Positions 6,983-15,204 of a stretch of DNA of 62,833 nt are shown piece by piece (position 1 is the stretch's first letter; each line of letters opens with the position of its first letter). The notes below the pieces were generated by a model. It was not told the DNA's origin and searched no databases. It saw only the letters and a list, made by a program, of their open reading frames with translations. The stretch is taken from positions 1-62,833 of IMG/VR virus record IMGVR_UViG_3300010413_000029. The stretch is one strand, 5' to 3'. This stretch comes from a virus. Position numbers and translations under genes: made by a program.

Positions 6983-7831
6983 CTATTTCCTGAATTTGAA
7001 AGCACACAAACAAAATGAAAAACAGGAAGCATCCCCGATTTCCACAGCATTATCAATTGAAACCCAACCCTGCGCAGCCAATTCAATGCAACCAGGGCGA
7101 TTGTGACTATCATGACAATGATTCTCAGTGGGACCTAACATCCTCTTGGCTTCATTCATGCCATTCTCTTGGGCAACCCGAAGCAACTGGTTCTGGTAGA
7201 TGACATTGCCAGCCCTGCCATACATGCCAGCCCGGATGACAGCACGCCCATTCAATGGTTGTTTGCCAGAATAAATCTCATCCAAGAAGTTGTTCAGCCA
7301 ACGATAGTGAGGACGCATCCTCCAGCCAAACTTGGCAATCTCACTTTGGGTATAGTTGGCCTTGCCACCAATCGAAGCGAGATAGGCAGCACGATACTCA
7401 TTCTTCATCATGGTGCGCATGGTGTCATACCACTGTTGCCGACCGATCTCCCCATTGACAAGCCTGACAGTCAACTCACGCATCTGTTGTTCGGAATACT
7501 TGGAGAGCCGCAAGACTCCCAATCTCACGCGCGAGGCAGGCACACGATAGTTGGAACCCACATACCGCCATACCCCATTGACTGTATCAAAGTAGGTCTC
7601 CACAGGCTTATAGGCCTGCTGCTGTACTTCTGTCCGTAGCTTAGCATCCAGAATCCCAGGCACACCACTGACCAGATTCCATAGGTCAATCGAAGCCTGT
7701 AGGTCACTGGTATCTTCCAAGTAGGCCTGTATCTCATCTTCAGTGAGAGGGCGCACAAAGTCAGTGCTATCTCGATATGGTCTAGCAGGCAGCAACTTGG
7801 GGAGAGGGGGAACAGGATAGGGCAGGGTCAA
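6983..7831 (-). CDS. phage minor head (Mu gpF/SPP1 gp7-like) protein
   Basis: A 282-residue protein directly after the portal. The middle is helical and basic. The C-terminal segment TENHCHDSHNRPGC..GWVSI....IGDASCFSFCLCAFKFR carries the cysteine/histidine pattern that ends the MuF-type minor head domain. Start: TTG at 7831 overlapping the portal TGA (TTGA), with AGAGGAAT upstream. It is likely a minor capsid component assembled with the portal. Confidence 0.75.
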   Translation of the reverse strand: MTLPYPVPPLPKLLPARPYRDSTDFVRPLTEDEIQAYLEDTSDLQASIDLWNLVSGVPGILDAKLRTEVQQQAYKPVETYFDTVNGVWRYVGSNYRVPASRVRLGVLRLSKYSEQQMRELTVRLVNGEIGRQQWYDTMRTMMKNEYRAAYLASIGGKANYTQSEIAKFGWRMRPHYRWLNNFLDEIYSGKQPLNGRAVIRAGMYGRAGNVIYQNQLLRVAQENGMNEAKRMLGPTENHCHDSHNRPGCIELAAQGWVSIDNAVEIGDASCFSFCLCAFKFRK

Positions 7832-9954
7832 GGTACTAATTCCTCTCCAATTCCTTCATACTCCTCACCAAGAGCAAAGGCAATCCACTGACCACCAATC
7901 ACCAAATGCACATCCGAGAAATTCATCTCAAGCAATTGGCCAACGTCCACCTGAGTCTTGTCATCCTTTGGCAAATATGCCAATGTCATATGCGGGATGA
8001 AGCCATGCTCACGGTGATAGGGGATTCCATGCTGGTCCAGCGCATCCGTCAAGGATTGCCGAAAGGCTGGAAACTCAGGACTATCGAACAAGGCCACAAT
8101 CGGATCAGTGTCATTTTCGGAAACAAACCTGGCAACACCCTGCAACTTGGTCTTGATCGGTTTGGCATTCTCCGTGAAGTCAGCCAACGCATAGTCCACT
8201 CTTTTCATGTCCAAAGTACGGTAGTCACCCAGGTATGCTAGCGTGATGTGCAGGTCATCCTTGACATCATCAGACATGATCGGGTATTCCTTCTGCAATT
8301 CATCACGCAAGACATCAGGGATACGCAACGCAATCATGGCAGAGTTCTCGTTAGCTTTATGAAGCAAGATAGGGCCATACTGCGTATTCATGGTAACAGT
8401 GTAAGCATCAACATCATTCAAGCTATGACCTGGGGACAAAGCCTTCTTGATTTTGGCAGTATTGATGTGACTGTTCGCAGAAATAAGATTACTGGGAACT
8501 TTCCCAATATCTATCTTCTTTCCAGAAGGGTCTAAAAATTCACTATTGCCATTGCCATTGGGTGGGGGAGGTGGGGGTTGACTTAGCTTTTCTTGTATGG
8601 CAAGTAACTGGTCTGCTGGGATTTCATAATCAAGATACCGTTTCGCAAACTCGTCAAAAGGCATGATCATTTCAGGGGCATTTCCAGAGGCAGTATTAAT
8701 TGCCTGAGCATACTTGACAGCCAAGTCAGCATTTTCCAAATCAGTCAATTCAAACAAGGACGGCCAATGCACATTGTACTTCTCAGGGACATTCAAAATC
8801 CCCAATTCTCCCATACGTTTGATGAAGGGTCTCAGAATGTACGGCTCTGCAAAGTTCTTGCGTCTCCAATCAATGTAGTCCATGAAGTTGGCATCATCCT
8901 GAGAGCTTGCCAGATTGCCACGTTCCGAGCCAAGCAGGATGCGCTGGGGGATACGTTCACTCCCTGCAATGTACGCAACGATGACATCAAATTGCTCACG
9001 GCTATCTACTGGCTTTCCACCCAACTCCTGAATGTCCAATCCTTGCGCACGCACTACCCGACGAAGGTTGTGCTCCCACTCATCCCACTCCTCCTGCATG
9101 GCCTTGTATTCATTGGAGTCAACCTTGGGCATCGTAAAGCCTTCCACCGCCTTGAGTACCACGCCCTGATAGATTAGTTTCCAGAATGCTTCACTTCCAC
9201 CACCAACCACTTTCTCCAAATCATATAAGCGATTCAAGACCTTCTTGAGTCTTGGCACGCCATAGATGCGACCCAATCCCATCTTGCCAATGCCAGCCCG
9301 TTCCCGCCCTTCTTTCACATGGATGACACGCGAATAGTGTACAGCCAAGTCAGCACTTTCATTCTCATCAATTGAAACATAATAGCGAGTCGGCAATCCA
9401 AAGCGCGGGTTTTGCTTATCTGAAACCAACGACAATTCATCCACCCTGGCATTGCCCTCATCATGGGTGGTCACATACAGGATGTTATTGGATTTTCCAG
9501 ACACTTTTGTTTCTGGTTCCCCAGGCAATCCCAAGTACATCAATGCAAAACGAGAGATTCCACAGGAGCGGTCTACCTCATTGAACTGTGCCCACAGGTC
9601 TAGCCTGTCCACCAAATCTTCAAAGTCCTTCTGCAATTGGGTTGGCTCATCCAATTCATCAGCAGACTTCTGTCCTTCATCCAGTAAAATTGGGTGCTTG
9701 CGCCAAGTCTCGTCACTGACTGTATCAACAACGCGCGTACCCAATCCATCGCGCTCATAGATGTTCAAGTAATCCTGGAACTGCGGGGTTTTTGTGTACC
9801 CAAGAACAGAGTACAAATCACGTTCTCCCCCAAAGGATTGGCCTAGTGCACTGGCAAGGCCGGAGCGAGAGACAAGCGCAGAGTTCAATTTGATCTGGTT
9901 TTCCAGATGGTCAATCAACTCTGATTTCAACATTTTAGAATACGGTTTTTCCAT
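7828..9954 (-). CDS. portal protein fused to a C-terminal 2H phosphoesterase (Acb1-like) domain
   Basis: A 708-residue protein. Residues about 1-480 are a DUF1073-type portal (SALGQSFGGERDLYSVLGY, YERDGLGTRVVDTVSDETWRK, FALMYLGLPG), the gate for DNA entry. A PPPPPPNGNGN linker follows. The C-terminal about 160 residues carry the two H-x-T motifs of 2H phosphoesterases: HIT at 569-571 and HMT at 655-657. Acb1 anti-CBASS proteins of phages are 2H enzymes that destroy cyclic nucleotide signals, and some are annotated on DUF1073 proteins. The start at 9954 is favoured by GGAAGGTGATC and the 2-nt gap after the terminase; an upstream ATG overlaps the terminase. Confidence 0.85.
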   Translation of the reverse strand: MEKPYSKMLKSELIDHLENQIKLNSALVSRSGLASALGQSFGGERDLYSVLGYTKTPQFQDYLNIYERDGLGTRVVDTVSDETWRKHPILLDEGQKSADELDEPTQLQKDFEDLVDRLDLWAQFNEVDRSCGISRFALMYLGLPGEPETKVSGKSNNILYVTTHDEGNARVDELSLVSDKQNPRFGLPTRYYVSIDENESADLAVHYSRVIHVKEGRERAGIGKMGLGRIYGVPRLKKVLNRLYDLEKVVGGGSEAFWKLIYQGVVLKAVEGFTMPKVDSNEYKAMQEEWDEWEHNLRRVVRAQGLDIQELGGKPVDSREQFDVIVAYIAGSERIPQRILLGSERGNLASSQDDANFMDYIDWRRKNFAEPYILRPFIKRMGELGILNVPEKYNVHWPSLFELTDLENADLAVKYAQAINTASGNAPEMIMPFDEFAKRYLDYEIPADQLLAIQEKLSQPPPPPPNGNGNSEFLDPSGKKIDIGKVPSNLISANSHINTAKIKKALSPGHSLNDVDAYTVTMNTQYGPILLHKANENSAMIALRIPDVLRDELQKEYPIMSDDVKDDLHITLAYLGDYRTLDMKRVDYALADFTENAKPIKTKLQGVARFVSENDTDPIVALFDSPEFPAFRQSLTDALDQHGIPYHREHGFIPHMTLAYLPKDDKTQVDVGQLLEMNFSDVHLVIGGQWIAFALGEEYEGIGEELVP

Positions 9955-9956
9955 GA

Positions 9957-11243
9957 TCACCTTCCAAACGTGCCTGCTGTATGGCTTCCACTCAATTCGG
10001 TGTATGCCCATACTTTAGCATCTAATCTATTGGGACTGGGGTCTCCAGGAACCCACATGCAAAGTTCATCTTCTAGTATTGGAAAAACGCCAACATGATG
10101 ATCACGCCCCTTTTCTGCAATAGCCGAAATAGGTTCTGCTCTAGTAGCTTTTCCACGGGAAGCCCATACAAGTTTCACTGGCACATTTCCAATAGTAGGA
10201 TCTTTTTGTCTAGCATTGATTATTGCTTGCTTTATGACTGATTGTACCATTTCTCCACCATTGTTTTTTTCAGCAACAATACAATCTGCCTTGTATCTAT
10301 GATAAGCGGTTATTGCAGCTTGTGCCCACTGTTCAGGACTTCCGTGCAAACTATCATCAGCCATTGTATAATAATCCTCATTTATTTTTCCTGCGGTGAT
10401 AATTCCTGCCTCATCACCACTGCTAGATGCAGTAGGGTCTACAGCAACAACAACCCGTGACAACTTTGGCGGAACTTTTACAACTCTGCAATCTTCTATT
10501 CCCCATAATATCTCATCGTTGACAAGAATGTTTCTACGCCTCCACAACGCACCCGGAGCTTCATCAATATCTTCTGCTTCGATTTCTTGTCTAATTGCCA
10601 AGGCCGTCATATCCATTGTAATATCGGACAAGGCAACCTTACTAATATAAGGATTATCGTGACTAGTAAAATGGAAGGCAGCCCATCTTCCGGTTTTGTC
10701 CTTTTTTGCCTTTTTCCACAGTTTTGCTGCATGTTGAGGGTCTCTTGCTTTGCTCACGCTGCGAGAATGTAGAGATGGGGGAGTATAAATAAATATGGCA
10801 TCTCCGTTATTATCTAATAACATCGGTGCACCAACTTCACTCCATGCTGTTTCGTCCATCAATTGAAATTCATCTAAAATAAGTACATCCGCATAATCAC
10901 CGCGCAAGGTATCAGCATTCCAGGCAGTCTTTGCTCGTATTCGCTGTTCTGTTCCACGTAATTCAATAATATGCCTAGTCTCGTTCTTGTAATATGCCCC
11001 CGCTTCTATTGGCTCATAAAGCGCTTTGAGTGTTTCCGTCCAAAATCTGTCAATCTGGTCTTGCGTAGGAGCAGCATAAAGCACCCTTCGGCCCTCTAAG
11101 AACTTTTCAAGACCTAAAATTGCCATTCCTACTGTCTTTCCCCCACGTCTGCCAGCACGAACAATTTTTCGTTTTGCTGAATGGTCAATAAATTGACGCT
11201 GTTTTTCATGGGGATTCGGAATCGTTACTGTTATGGTCTGCAT
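9957..11243 (-). CDS. terL: terminase large subunit
   Basis: A 428-residue packaging motor. Walker A is GRRGGKT (31-37) and Walker B LILDE (121-125), followed by a coupling segment. The nuclease domain begins VVVAVDPTA (D269), continues with VAEKNNGG, and ends with SPNRLDAKVWAYTEL. Length and order match phage TerL. The gene overlaps the small terminase gene by 38 bp and abuts the portal. Confidence 0.95.
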   Translation of the reverse strand: MQTITVTIPNPHEKQRQFIDHSAKRKIVRAGRRGGKTVGMAILGLEKFLEGRRVLYAAPTQDQIDRFWTETLKALYEPIEAGAYYKNETRHIIELRGTEQRIRAKTAWNADTLRGDYADVLILDEFQLMDETAWSEVGAPMLLDNNGDAIFIYTPPSLHSRSVSKARDPQHAAKLWKKAKKDKTGRWAAFHFTSHDNPYISKVALSDITMDMTALAIRQEIEAEDIDEAPGALWRRRNILVNDEILWGIEDCRVVKVPPKLSRVVVAVDPTASSSGDEAGIITAGKINEDYYTMADDSLHGSPEQWAQAAITAYHRYKADCIVAEKNNGGEMVQSVIKQAIINARQKDPTIGNVPVKLVWASRGKATRAEPISAIAEKGRDHHVGVFPILEDELCMWVPGDPSPNRLDAKVWAYTELSGSHTAGTFGR

Positions 11244-11721
11244 ATTTCACAACGATTTCAATTTTTCCACTATTGTCAACATCTGCCTTCTGTATTCTTC
11301 CCCCCGTTTCCTTCGCAATATCATCTAAAAGTCCACGATACGTTTCAAATTCGCTTCGATTGAATTCCTCATATTCTACCTCACGGGCATTCAATCCATT
11401 TCCAATACTTTTGACTTGTGGTAACCAGATAGCATCACGATCTCCACTCAAAATATCAAGCTCGATTACCTTCGCTAATTGCTGTAACTTCATAACACGA
11501 TTGGCAACAATCGCCAATCCTTGATTCAAGGCTTCATGTTCAGATTTCTTCCGCAAGTCCTCAATCTCTACCGCACGACTCTTGCGATATTGATCTACAT
11601 TCTGACGAGTAACCTTGAAAGGTTCCTCGAAGTTAGCTGCTCTTGCGTTGATTTCGTCTGAGAGAAGCCCTTCGGCTATCCACCGAAGCAGGGCTTCCTT
11701 TTGAGATTTTTTTAGTCTCAT
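11206..11721 (-). CDS. terS: terminase small subunit
   Basis: A 171-residue protein directly before TerL. The N-terminal about 60 residues form a helix-turn-helix-like DNA-recognition domain (KEALLRWIAEGLLSDEIN, FKVTRQNVDQYRKS). The middle is helical, for oligomerisation, and the C-terminus acidic. Position and size support TerS. The N-domain has a paralogue in the next gene upstream. Confidence 0.8.
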   Translation of the reverse strand: MRLKKSQKEALLRWIAEGLLSDEINARAANFEEPFKVTRQNVDQYRKSRAVEIEDLRKKSEHEALNQGLAIVANRVMKLQQLAKVIELDILSGDRDAIWLPQVKSIGNGLNAREVEYEEFNRSEFETYRGLLDDIAKETGGRIQKADVDNSGKIEIVVKYADHNSNDSESP

Positions 11722-11724
11722 TTT

Positions 11725-12309
11725 TTAGCTCTTCACGTCAAGTTCCGTCAAGTTTTTCTTCAATTGCGAGAAAAAAGTCTCTTTAGGTAAGGCAATATTG
11801 ACACCACAAAAATTCAATATCATTTCGATTTCATCATCGGAAAATGTAAACCACTCTCTTAAGTAATTTCTATCCGAAAATCTATCATGTATAAATTTCT
11901 CTAAGGATTCTGCATATTCAGTTTCTAAATAACCTATAAGCTCCAAATTCTGAGGACAAGAAGTCTGCAAAGTTCCCATTCTTGTTCTCACATTAGATGT
12001 AATGCCAATTTTTACCAAACCTTTGAACTCTTCTCTAATAAAATATAAGAATTTTTTCTTTCTATTTTTTATAATTTTTGGGGAATTTTCCCATTTGATA
12101 TGCCATTCATTGTGCAATTCTTGTTCAGATAATTTTCGTATTTTAGCAAAAGTTGAGAAGTAATTTTTTCTATACTGGTCAACATTCTGGCGTGTCACTT
12201 TGAAGGGAGGGGTGAAACGAGATGCTTTATCGTTTATCTCGTCTGACATTAATCCTTCGCCTATCCATTCCAGTAGGGCTTCTTTTTGTCTCTTCTTGAG
12301 TCTTTTCAT
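11725..12309 (-). CDS. small-terminase N-domain fused to GIY-YIG-type (T5orf172/MUG113-like) nuclease
   Basis: A 194-residue protein. Residues 1-60 are a diverged copy of the TerS N-domain (KRQKEALLEWIGEGLMSDEI, PFKVTRQNVDQYRKN). Residues about 85-175 read FLYFIREEFKGLVKIGITSN, R..TLQTSCP.NLELIGYLE and LEKFIHDRF...REWFTFSDDEI, the T5orf172/MUG113 subgroup of GIY-YIG nucleases. The start has GGAG seven bases upstream. I infer a homing endonuclease that acquired, or left behind, the DNA-binding domain of the gene it invaded. It could also act with TerS in packaging. Confidence 0.8.
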   Translation of the reverse strand: MKRLKKRQKEALLEWIGEGLMSDEINDKASRFTPPFKVTRQNVDQYRKNYFSTFAKIRKLSEQELHNEWHIKWENSPKIIKNRKKKFLYFIREEFKGLVKIGITSNVRTRMGTLQTSCPQNLELIGYLETEYAESLEKFIHDRFSDRNYLREWFTFSDDEIEMILNFCGVNIALPKETFFSQLKKNLTELDVKS

Positions 12310-12517
12310 AATTATGCTCCGTCAATAATTCTTCTACTGTTATTTTCAATCGTTTGCCAGTCATAGTAAGCAATCGTACCGCATCAGGGGATACTTTCAG
12401 ATTGCAATCCATCTTGATACGCAACAAATCCCCATCTCCTGAAACAGTAAGTGCTGTTTGGATTGGGGGAAGGTATGCCAAAAACTCTATTTTATTGTCC
12501 GATGGGGTGTCTGCCAT
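12227..12517 (-). CDS. small hypothetical protein
   Basis: A 96-residue protein with a beta-rich first half (LLRIKMDCNLKVSPDAVRLL) and a very basic C-terminus ending RRRINVRRDKR, which could touch nucleic acid. It overlaps the following nuclease gene by 83 bp, unusual in this compact genome. KVSPD also occurs in the 22761-24242 protein. Function unknown. Confidence 0.5.
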   Translation of the reverse strand: MADTPSDNKIEFLAYLPPIQTALTVSGDGDLLRIKMDCNLKVSPDAVRLLTMTGKRLKITVEELLTEHNYEKTQEETKRSPTGMDRRRINVRRDKR

Positions 12518-12580
12518 ATTTCGCTTCTCTTAGAAAGTCAATTGGTCGGGTTCCCTGAGAACAGTATACGGCAAAACAAA

Positions 12581-12603
12581 GAGCCACGCAAGATATGTGG
12601 CTC
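12581..12603 (-). terminator. rho-independent terminator
   Basis: GAGCCAC (12581-12587) and GTGGCTC (12597-12603) form a 7-bp stem with a 9-nt loop. On the minus strand it is followed by TTTGTTTTG. It lies just after the 12625-12846 gene and separates the early operon from the packaging genes. Confidence 0.7.
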
Positions 12604-12624
12604 TATTGGGGGAGAGAAACGATT

Positions 12625-12846
12625 TTATAGTTTAGCCTTCCACCCTAATTCGACTGTATTTGTCTGACAATTATTAAGTGGGGCAGGGGAGTTGCTTTCA
12701 ATTCCTTCAAGCCGTAGAATACAGGCATTCACGATTTTAGCAGGCCAATCACAATTTGATTTTGTCCTAATTCCAGAGAAATGATCGCGCCAAAAAATAA
12801 GTTCTTTTTCGGTCATCAGGGGGATTCTCTTGTAAATATGGTTCAT
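12625..12846 (-). CDS. small hypothetical protein
   Basis: About 73 residues from the ATG at 12844-12846; the frame is open to 12912, where an earlier start would overlap the next gene. It contains TEKELIFWRDHFSGIR, CDWPAKIVNACILRLEGIE. No family recognised. It is the last gene before the terminator at 12581-12603. Confidence 0.45.
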   Translation of the reverse strand: MNHIYKRIPLMTEKELIFWRDHFSGIRTKSNCDWPAKIVNACILRLEGIESNSPAPLNNCQTNTVELGWKAKL

Positions 12847-12875
12847 TTTCATGCTTCGGATAATCTTTCTTATCG

Positions 12876-12897
12876 GCATCAATAATGTTATTGATGC
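12876..12897. repeat. perfect 10-bp inverted repeat, possible operator
   Basis: GCATCAATAA and TTATTGATGC flank a 2-nt centre. The dyad lies between the stop of the 12909-13478 gene and the likely ATG of the next gene, so it could be an operator or an RNA hairpin affecting the small downstream gene. Confidence 0.45.
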
Positions 12898-12908
12898 AAT
12901 ATAACCAA

Positions 12909-13478
12909 TCACTTATATTCACCTACTTTTTGCATGAGCCAAATCTCATCATAACCATAAGGCCATCTAGCCAACCTACCTTTTGTCTTTAAATAGAATT
13001 CTGTTTTGGCTGAACTAATATATCCAACTTCTAACGGAAAATGTCCCTCACAATTCAAAACAACCATTTCTCTGGTTTCCAAATTACGCATATCAAATTC
13101 TATTGAGGAATCTATATAAATATATCCATCTTCATCTTGATTTCCTCCCCAAAATTCTCCTGAAAACGGATAGCCTAATTTTTTTAGAATTTTATTGTTT
13201 TCCTTTATGTGATGATCTTTATTAGGCATATCTCCTATAAAAATTCTGGCAACAACTACCTCTGCATTGCACATCCATCCCCATACAGTTGAAAATGAAT
13301 AAGCATCATATAAATCAAATTTTCCAAGGCGTTCCCATTTTTGACAGATCACATCAACATCATGGAAATATCCTGAACGCATTTTTCTTACGTATTCTGA
13401 TAAAACTATCATCCAATCAGTATCTTCCATGAGATTATCAACTTGTTTTTTTATAGTATTCTCTAATATTGTTGGCAT
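12909..13478 (-). CDS. hypothetical protein preceded by an attenuator-like leader
   Basis: A 189-residue protein starting at the ATG after GAGGAGAGCAAAT. It contains many aromatic residues and an SGEFWGGNQDEDGYIYIDSS segment; there are no clear motifs and no membrane span. The leader in front has the same crossed-stem design as those preceding homing nuclease genes, so this gene may be mobile too, but I cannot identify a nuclease motif in it. Confidence 0.6.
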   Translation of the reverse strand: MPTILENTIKKQVDNLMEDTDWMIVLSEYVRKMRSGYFHDVDVICQKWERLGKFDLYDAYSFSTVWGWMCNAEVVVARIFIGDMPNKDHHIKENNKILKKLGYPFSGEFWGGNQDEDGYIYIDSSIEFDMRNLETREMVVLNCEGHFPLEVGYISSAKTEFYLKTKGRLARWPYGYDEIWLMQKVGEYK

Positions 13479-13490
13479 ATTTGCTCTCCT

Positions 13491-13634
13491 CAAAAATAAA
13501 CAGCCGCCTTCTACTTTTCGCTGACTGTTGTCACACAGGCCAAGGCTTTAGTAGAAAAGCGGCTATTTATAGCGAAACAAAAAGCCTTCCTGTGTGACAA
13601 GATTTATTTTATCACATGTAAGGCCATTAGACAA
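13491..13634 (-). other. promoter plus crossed-stem attenuator-like leader
   Basis: Promoter TTGTCT (13629-13634)-17-TAAAAT (13606-13611). Transcription would start almost exactly at the first block. In transcript order: B TTGTCACACAGGAAGGCTT (13600-13582), C TTTCGCT (13577-13571), A AGCCGCTTTTCTACT (13564-13550). Then B' (13548-13528), C' AGCGAAA (13522-13516), A' AGTAGAAGGCGGCT (13515-13502). Each primed block is the complement of its partner, in the same order, so all stems cross. A-A' is followed by GTTTATTTTTG like a terminator, then GAGGAG and ATG. The rest of 13635-13764 shows no gene. Confidence 0.65.
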
Positions 13635-13764
13635 TATCAGATTAATTATCAAAAGCAAGAACTTGAAACAAAAAATCACTTGCTCCCTTTTATAACAATT
13701 TGCCTTGTGTAGCATTCTCAAAACTTGGTTTCTCCATCTACAATTGCAAGTGTGTTCATAGAAC

Positions 13765-14586
13765 CTACTCCACATCTCCAAAACGATATGCCCAATAATA
13801 ATATCCGCCAGCAATGAAAACAATCACAATAATGTAGTAAACAACATTGAAAACTGTAATTGATCGCTCATAGTAAGCAATCGAAGCAGCAATCCCCTGC
13901 TCATAATAGATGTCTATTTTTTGGTGTGGATTGGCAGGATTTGAGATGCCTCCATTAAAAAATCTGACAAACATTGTCGCATAAAATTGAGATGGCAAGG
14001 TAAGATAATAGTATCGAAGGTCTCCCTCGCTTTCCCACCAATCACCATTTTGGTACAAATAACTACCTCGTATCCACCCAACATACGACTGGCTGACAGT
14101 GTTCTTATCCAAATGCACTTTATCCTGCCAAGATATGCCCAAAATCGAAGAAGGAAACTGCTCTCCAAGATACATAAACTGATCTGCTACAGTTTCATCA
14201 CGTCGATAAGTATCCCATGTGTAGTACACCTCAGTCCGATAGCTTTCGCAATGCCCATCTTTGTCATAGGAATTGCAAACTTGCCGTGTGTGCATTGTAT
14301 ATCTTTCTGTCACGCGTTGGACCAAACCATATGTGCCAGATAACTCTGGTACACCAACCGGAACAACCGCAGTAAGTTGCCCATATGATAAGACGTTGCC
14401 AACCTCGGTCTTATGAGCATACTGAAACATGGTTGTATCATCATCAACTTGCAATGCTGTCCTCATCTTCCCAAGTTCGTCATACATAGAATCGGTCAAA
14501 AATGGGTTGATGAATATCGCAAACGCAAGCGCCAGGATCACAACAACAACACTGATGAGGAATTCTTTCAGTGAAATGTTACCCAT
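13765..14586 (-). CDS. membrane protein with N- and C-terminal transmembrane segments
   Basis: A 273-residue protein with a hydrophobic span at about 9-27 and another at about 242-265. Between them lies a large, probably extracytoplasmic, domain with two cysteines (VCNSYDKDGHCESY). It starts 3 bp after the LemA gene and is presumably co-expressed with it. I recall no family with confidence; a partner of LemA at the host envelope is an inference from adjacency. Confidence 0.65.
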   Translation of the reverse strand: MGNISLKEFLISVVVVILALAFAIFINPFLTDSMYDELGKMRTALQVDDDTTMFQYAHKTEVGNVLSYGQLTAVVPVGVPELSGTYGLVQRVTERYTMHTRQVCNSYDKDGHCESYRTEVYYTWDTYRRDETVADQFMYLGEQFPSSILGISWQDKVHLDKNTVSQSYVGWIRGSYLYQNGDWWESEGDLRYYYLTLPSQFYATMFVRFFNGGISNPANPHQKIDIYYEQGIAASIAYYERSITVFNVVYYIIVIVFIAGGYYYWAYRFGDVE

Positions 14587-14589
14587 CGC

Positions 14590-15138
14590 TCACTCCGAAA
14601 ATAACTCGTCAGGCAACGTTGTTTCACTTCTATCGAAGGAAAGATATTTATAGTCGATGACCTCATGTCCAGTTGTACGTAAAAACACTCTGGCTGGGAA
14701 GCGCCTTACAAATCGTTTATAGTCGCGGACATCAGCATTGTAAGCATCACGATAGTTTGTAACCAAGTTCTCAGATAAGCTCATCTCAGTCATTAGCTGG
14801 ATATAGGTTTCGTTGGCTTTCAAGTCTGGATATGATTCCGCAACTGCATTCAAATAAAACTGTGCTTGCTGATCGTTTCCAGAATCAACGGCTGACCGTA
14901 ACTGTGCGATGGATGTCTGAACACCAGACTCGTATCTGCTAGCCTGCTCTACAACCTGGACAAGCTGCAAAATGAGATCATGCTGCCTTTTCTCCTGCAC
15001 AGTGATACCAGCTTTCGATTGGCTGATTCTTTCCTCCAAGCCAATTGCATGGTTTTCTACAGCAATTACCCATACAGCCATCAACACTGCGATAGAAATT
15101 GCAATTCCAATCAAGATTTTGTTGGTAGAAATATTCAT
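14590..15138 (-). CDS. LemA family protein
   Basis: A 182-residue protein with an N-terminal transmembrane helix (about 8-27) and a long helical bundle. It shows family signatures: RQHDLILQLVQVVEQ in place of the LIPNLV segment, AESYPDLKANETYIQLMTEMS, and NLVTNYRDAYNADVRDYKRFVRRFPA. LemA proteins are bacterial membrane-anchored helical proteins of poorly known function and are unusual in phages. Strong AAGGAG site at the start. It lies upstream of a two-TM protein gene. Confidence 0.85.
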   Translation of the reverse strand: MNISTNKILIGIAISIAVLMAVWVIAVENHAIGLEERISQSKAGITVQEKRQHDLILQLVQVVEQASRYESGVQTSIAQLRSAVDSGNDQQAQFYLNAVAESYPDLKANETYIQLMTEMSLSENLVTNYRDAYNADVRDYKRFVRRFPARVFLRTTGHEVIDYKYLSFDRSETTLPDELFSE

Positions 15139-15204
15139 TTTTTATTCTCCTTAGAACAATTTGGTTATTAGAGTTGAGATCAAATCGCTAGTTGCCATAT
15201 ACAA

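Noticed and set aside
13563-13823. Minus-strand ORF of 86 codons
   Set aside because: It lies over the attenuator-like leader and its promoter and has no ribosome site; the DNA is better explained as regulatory.
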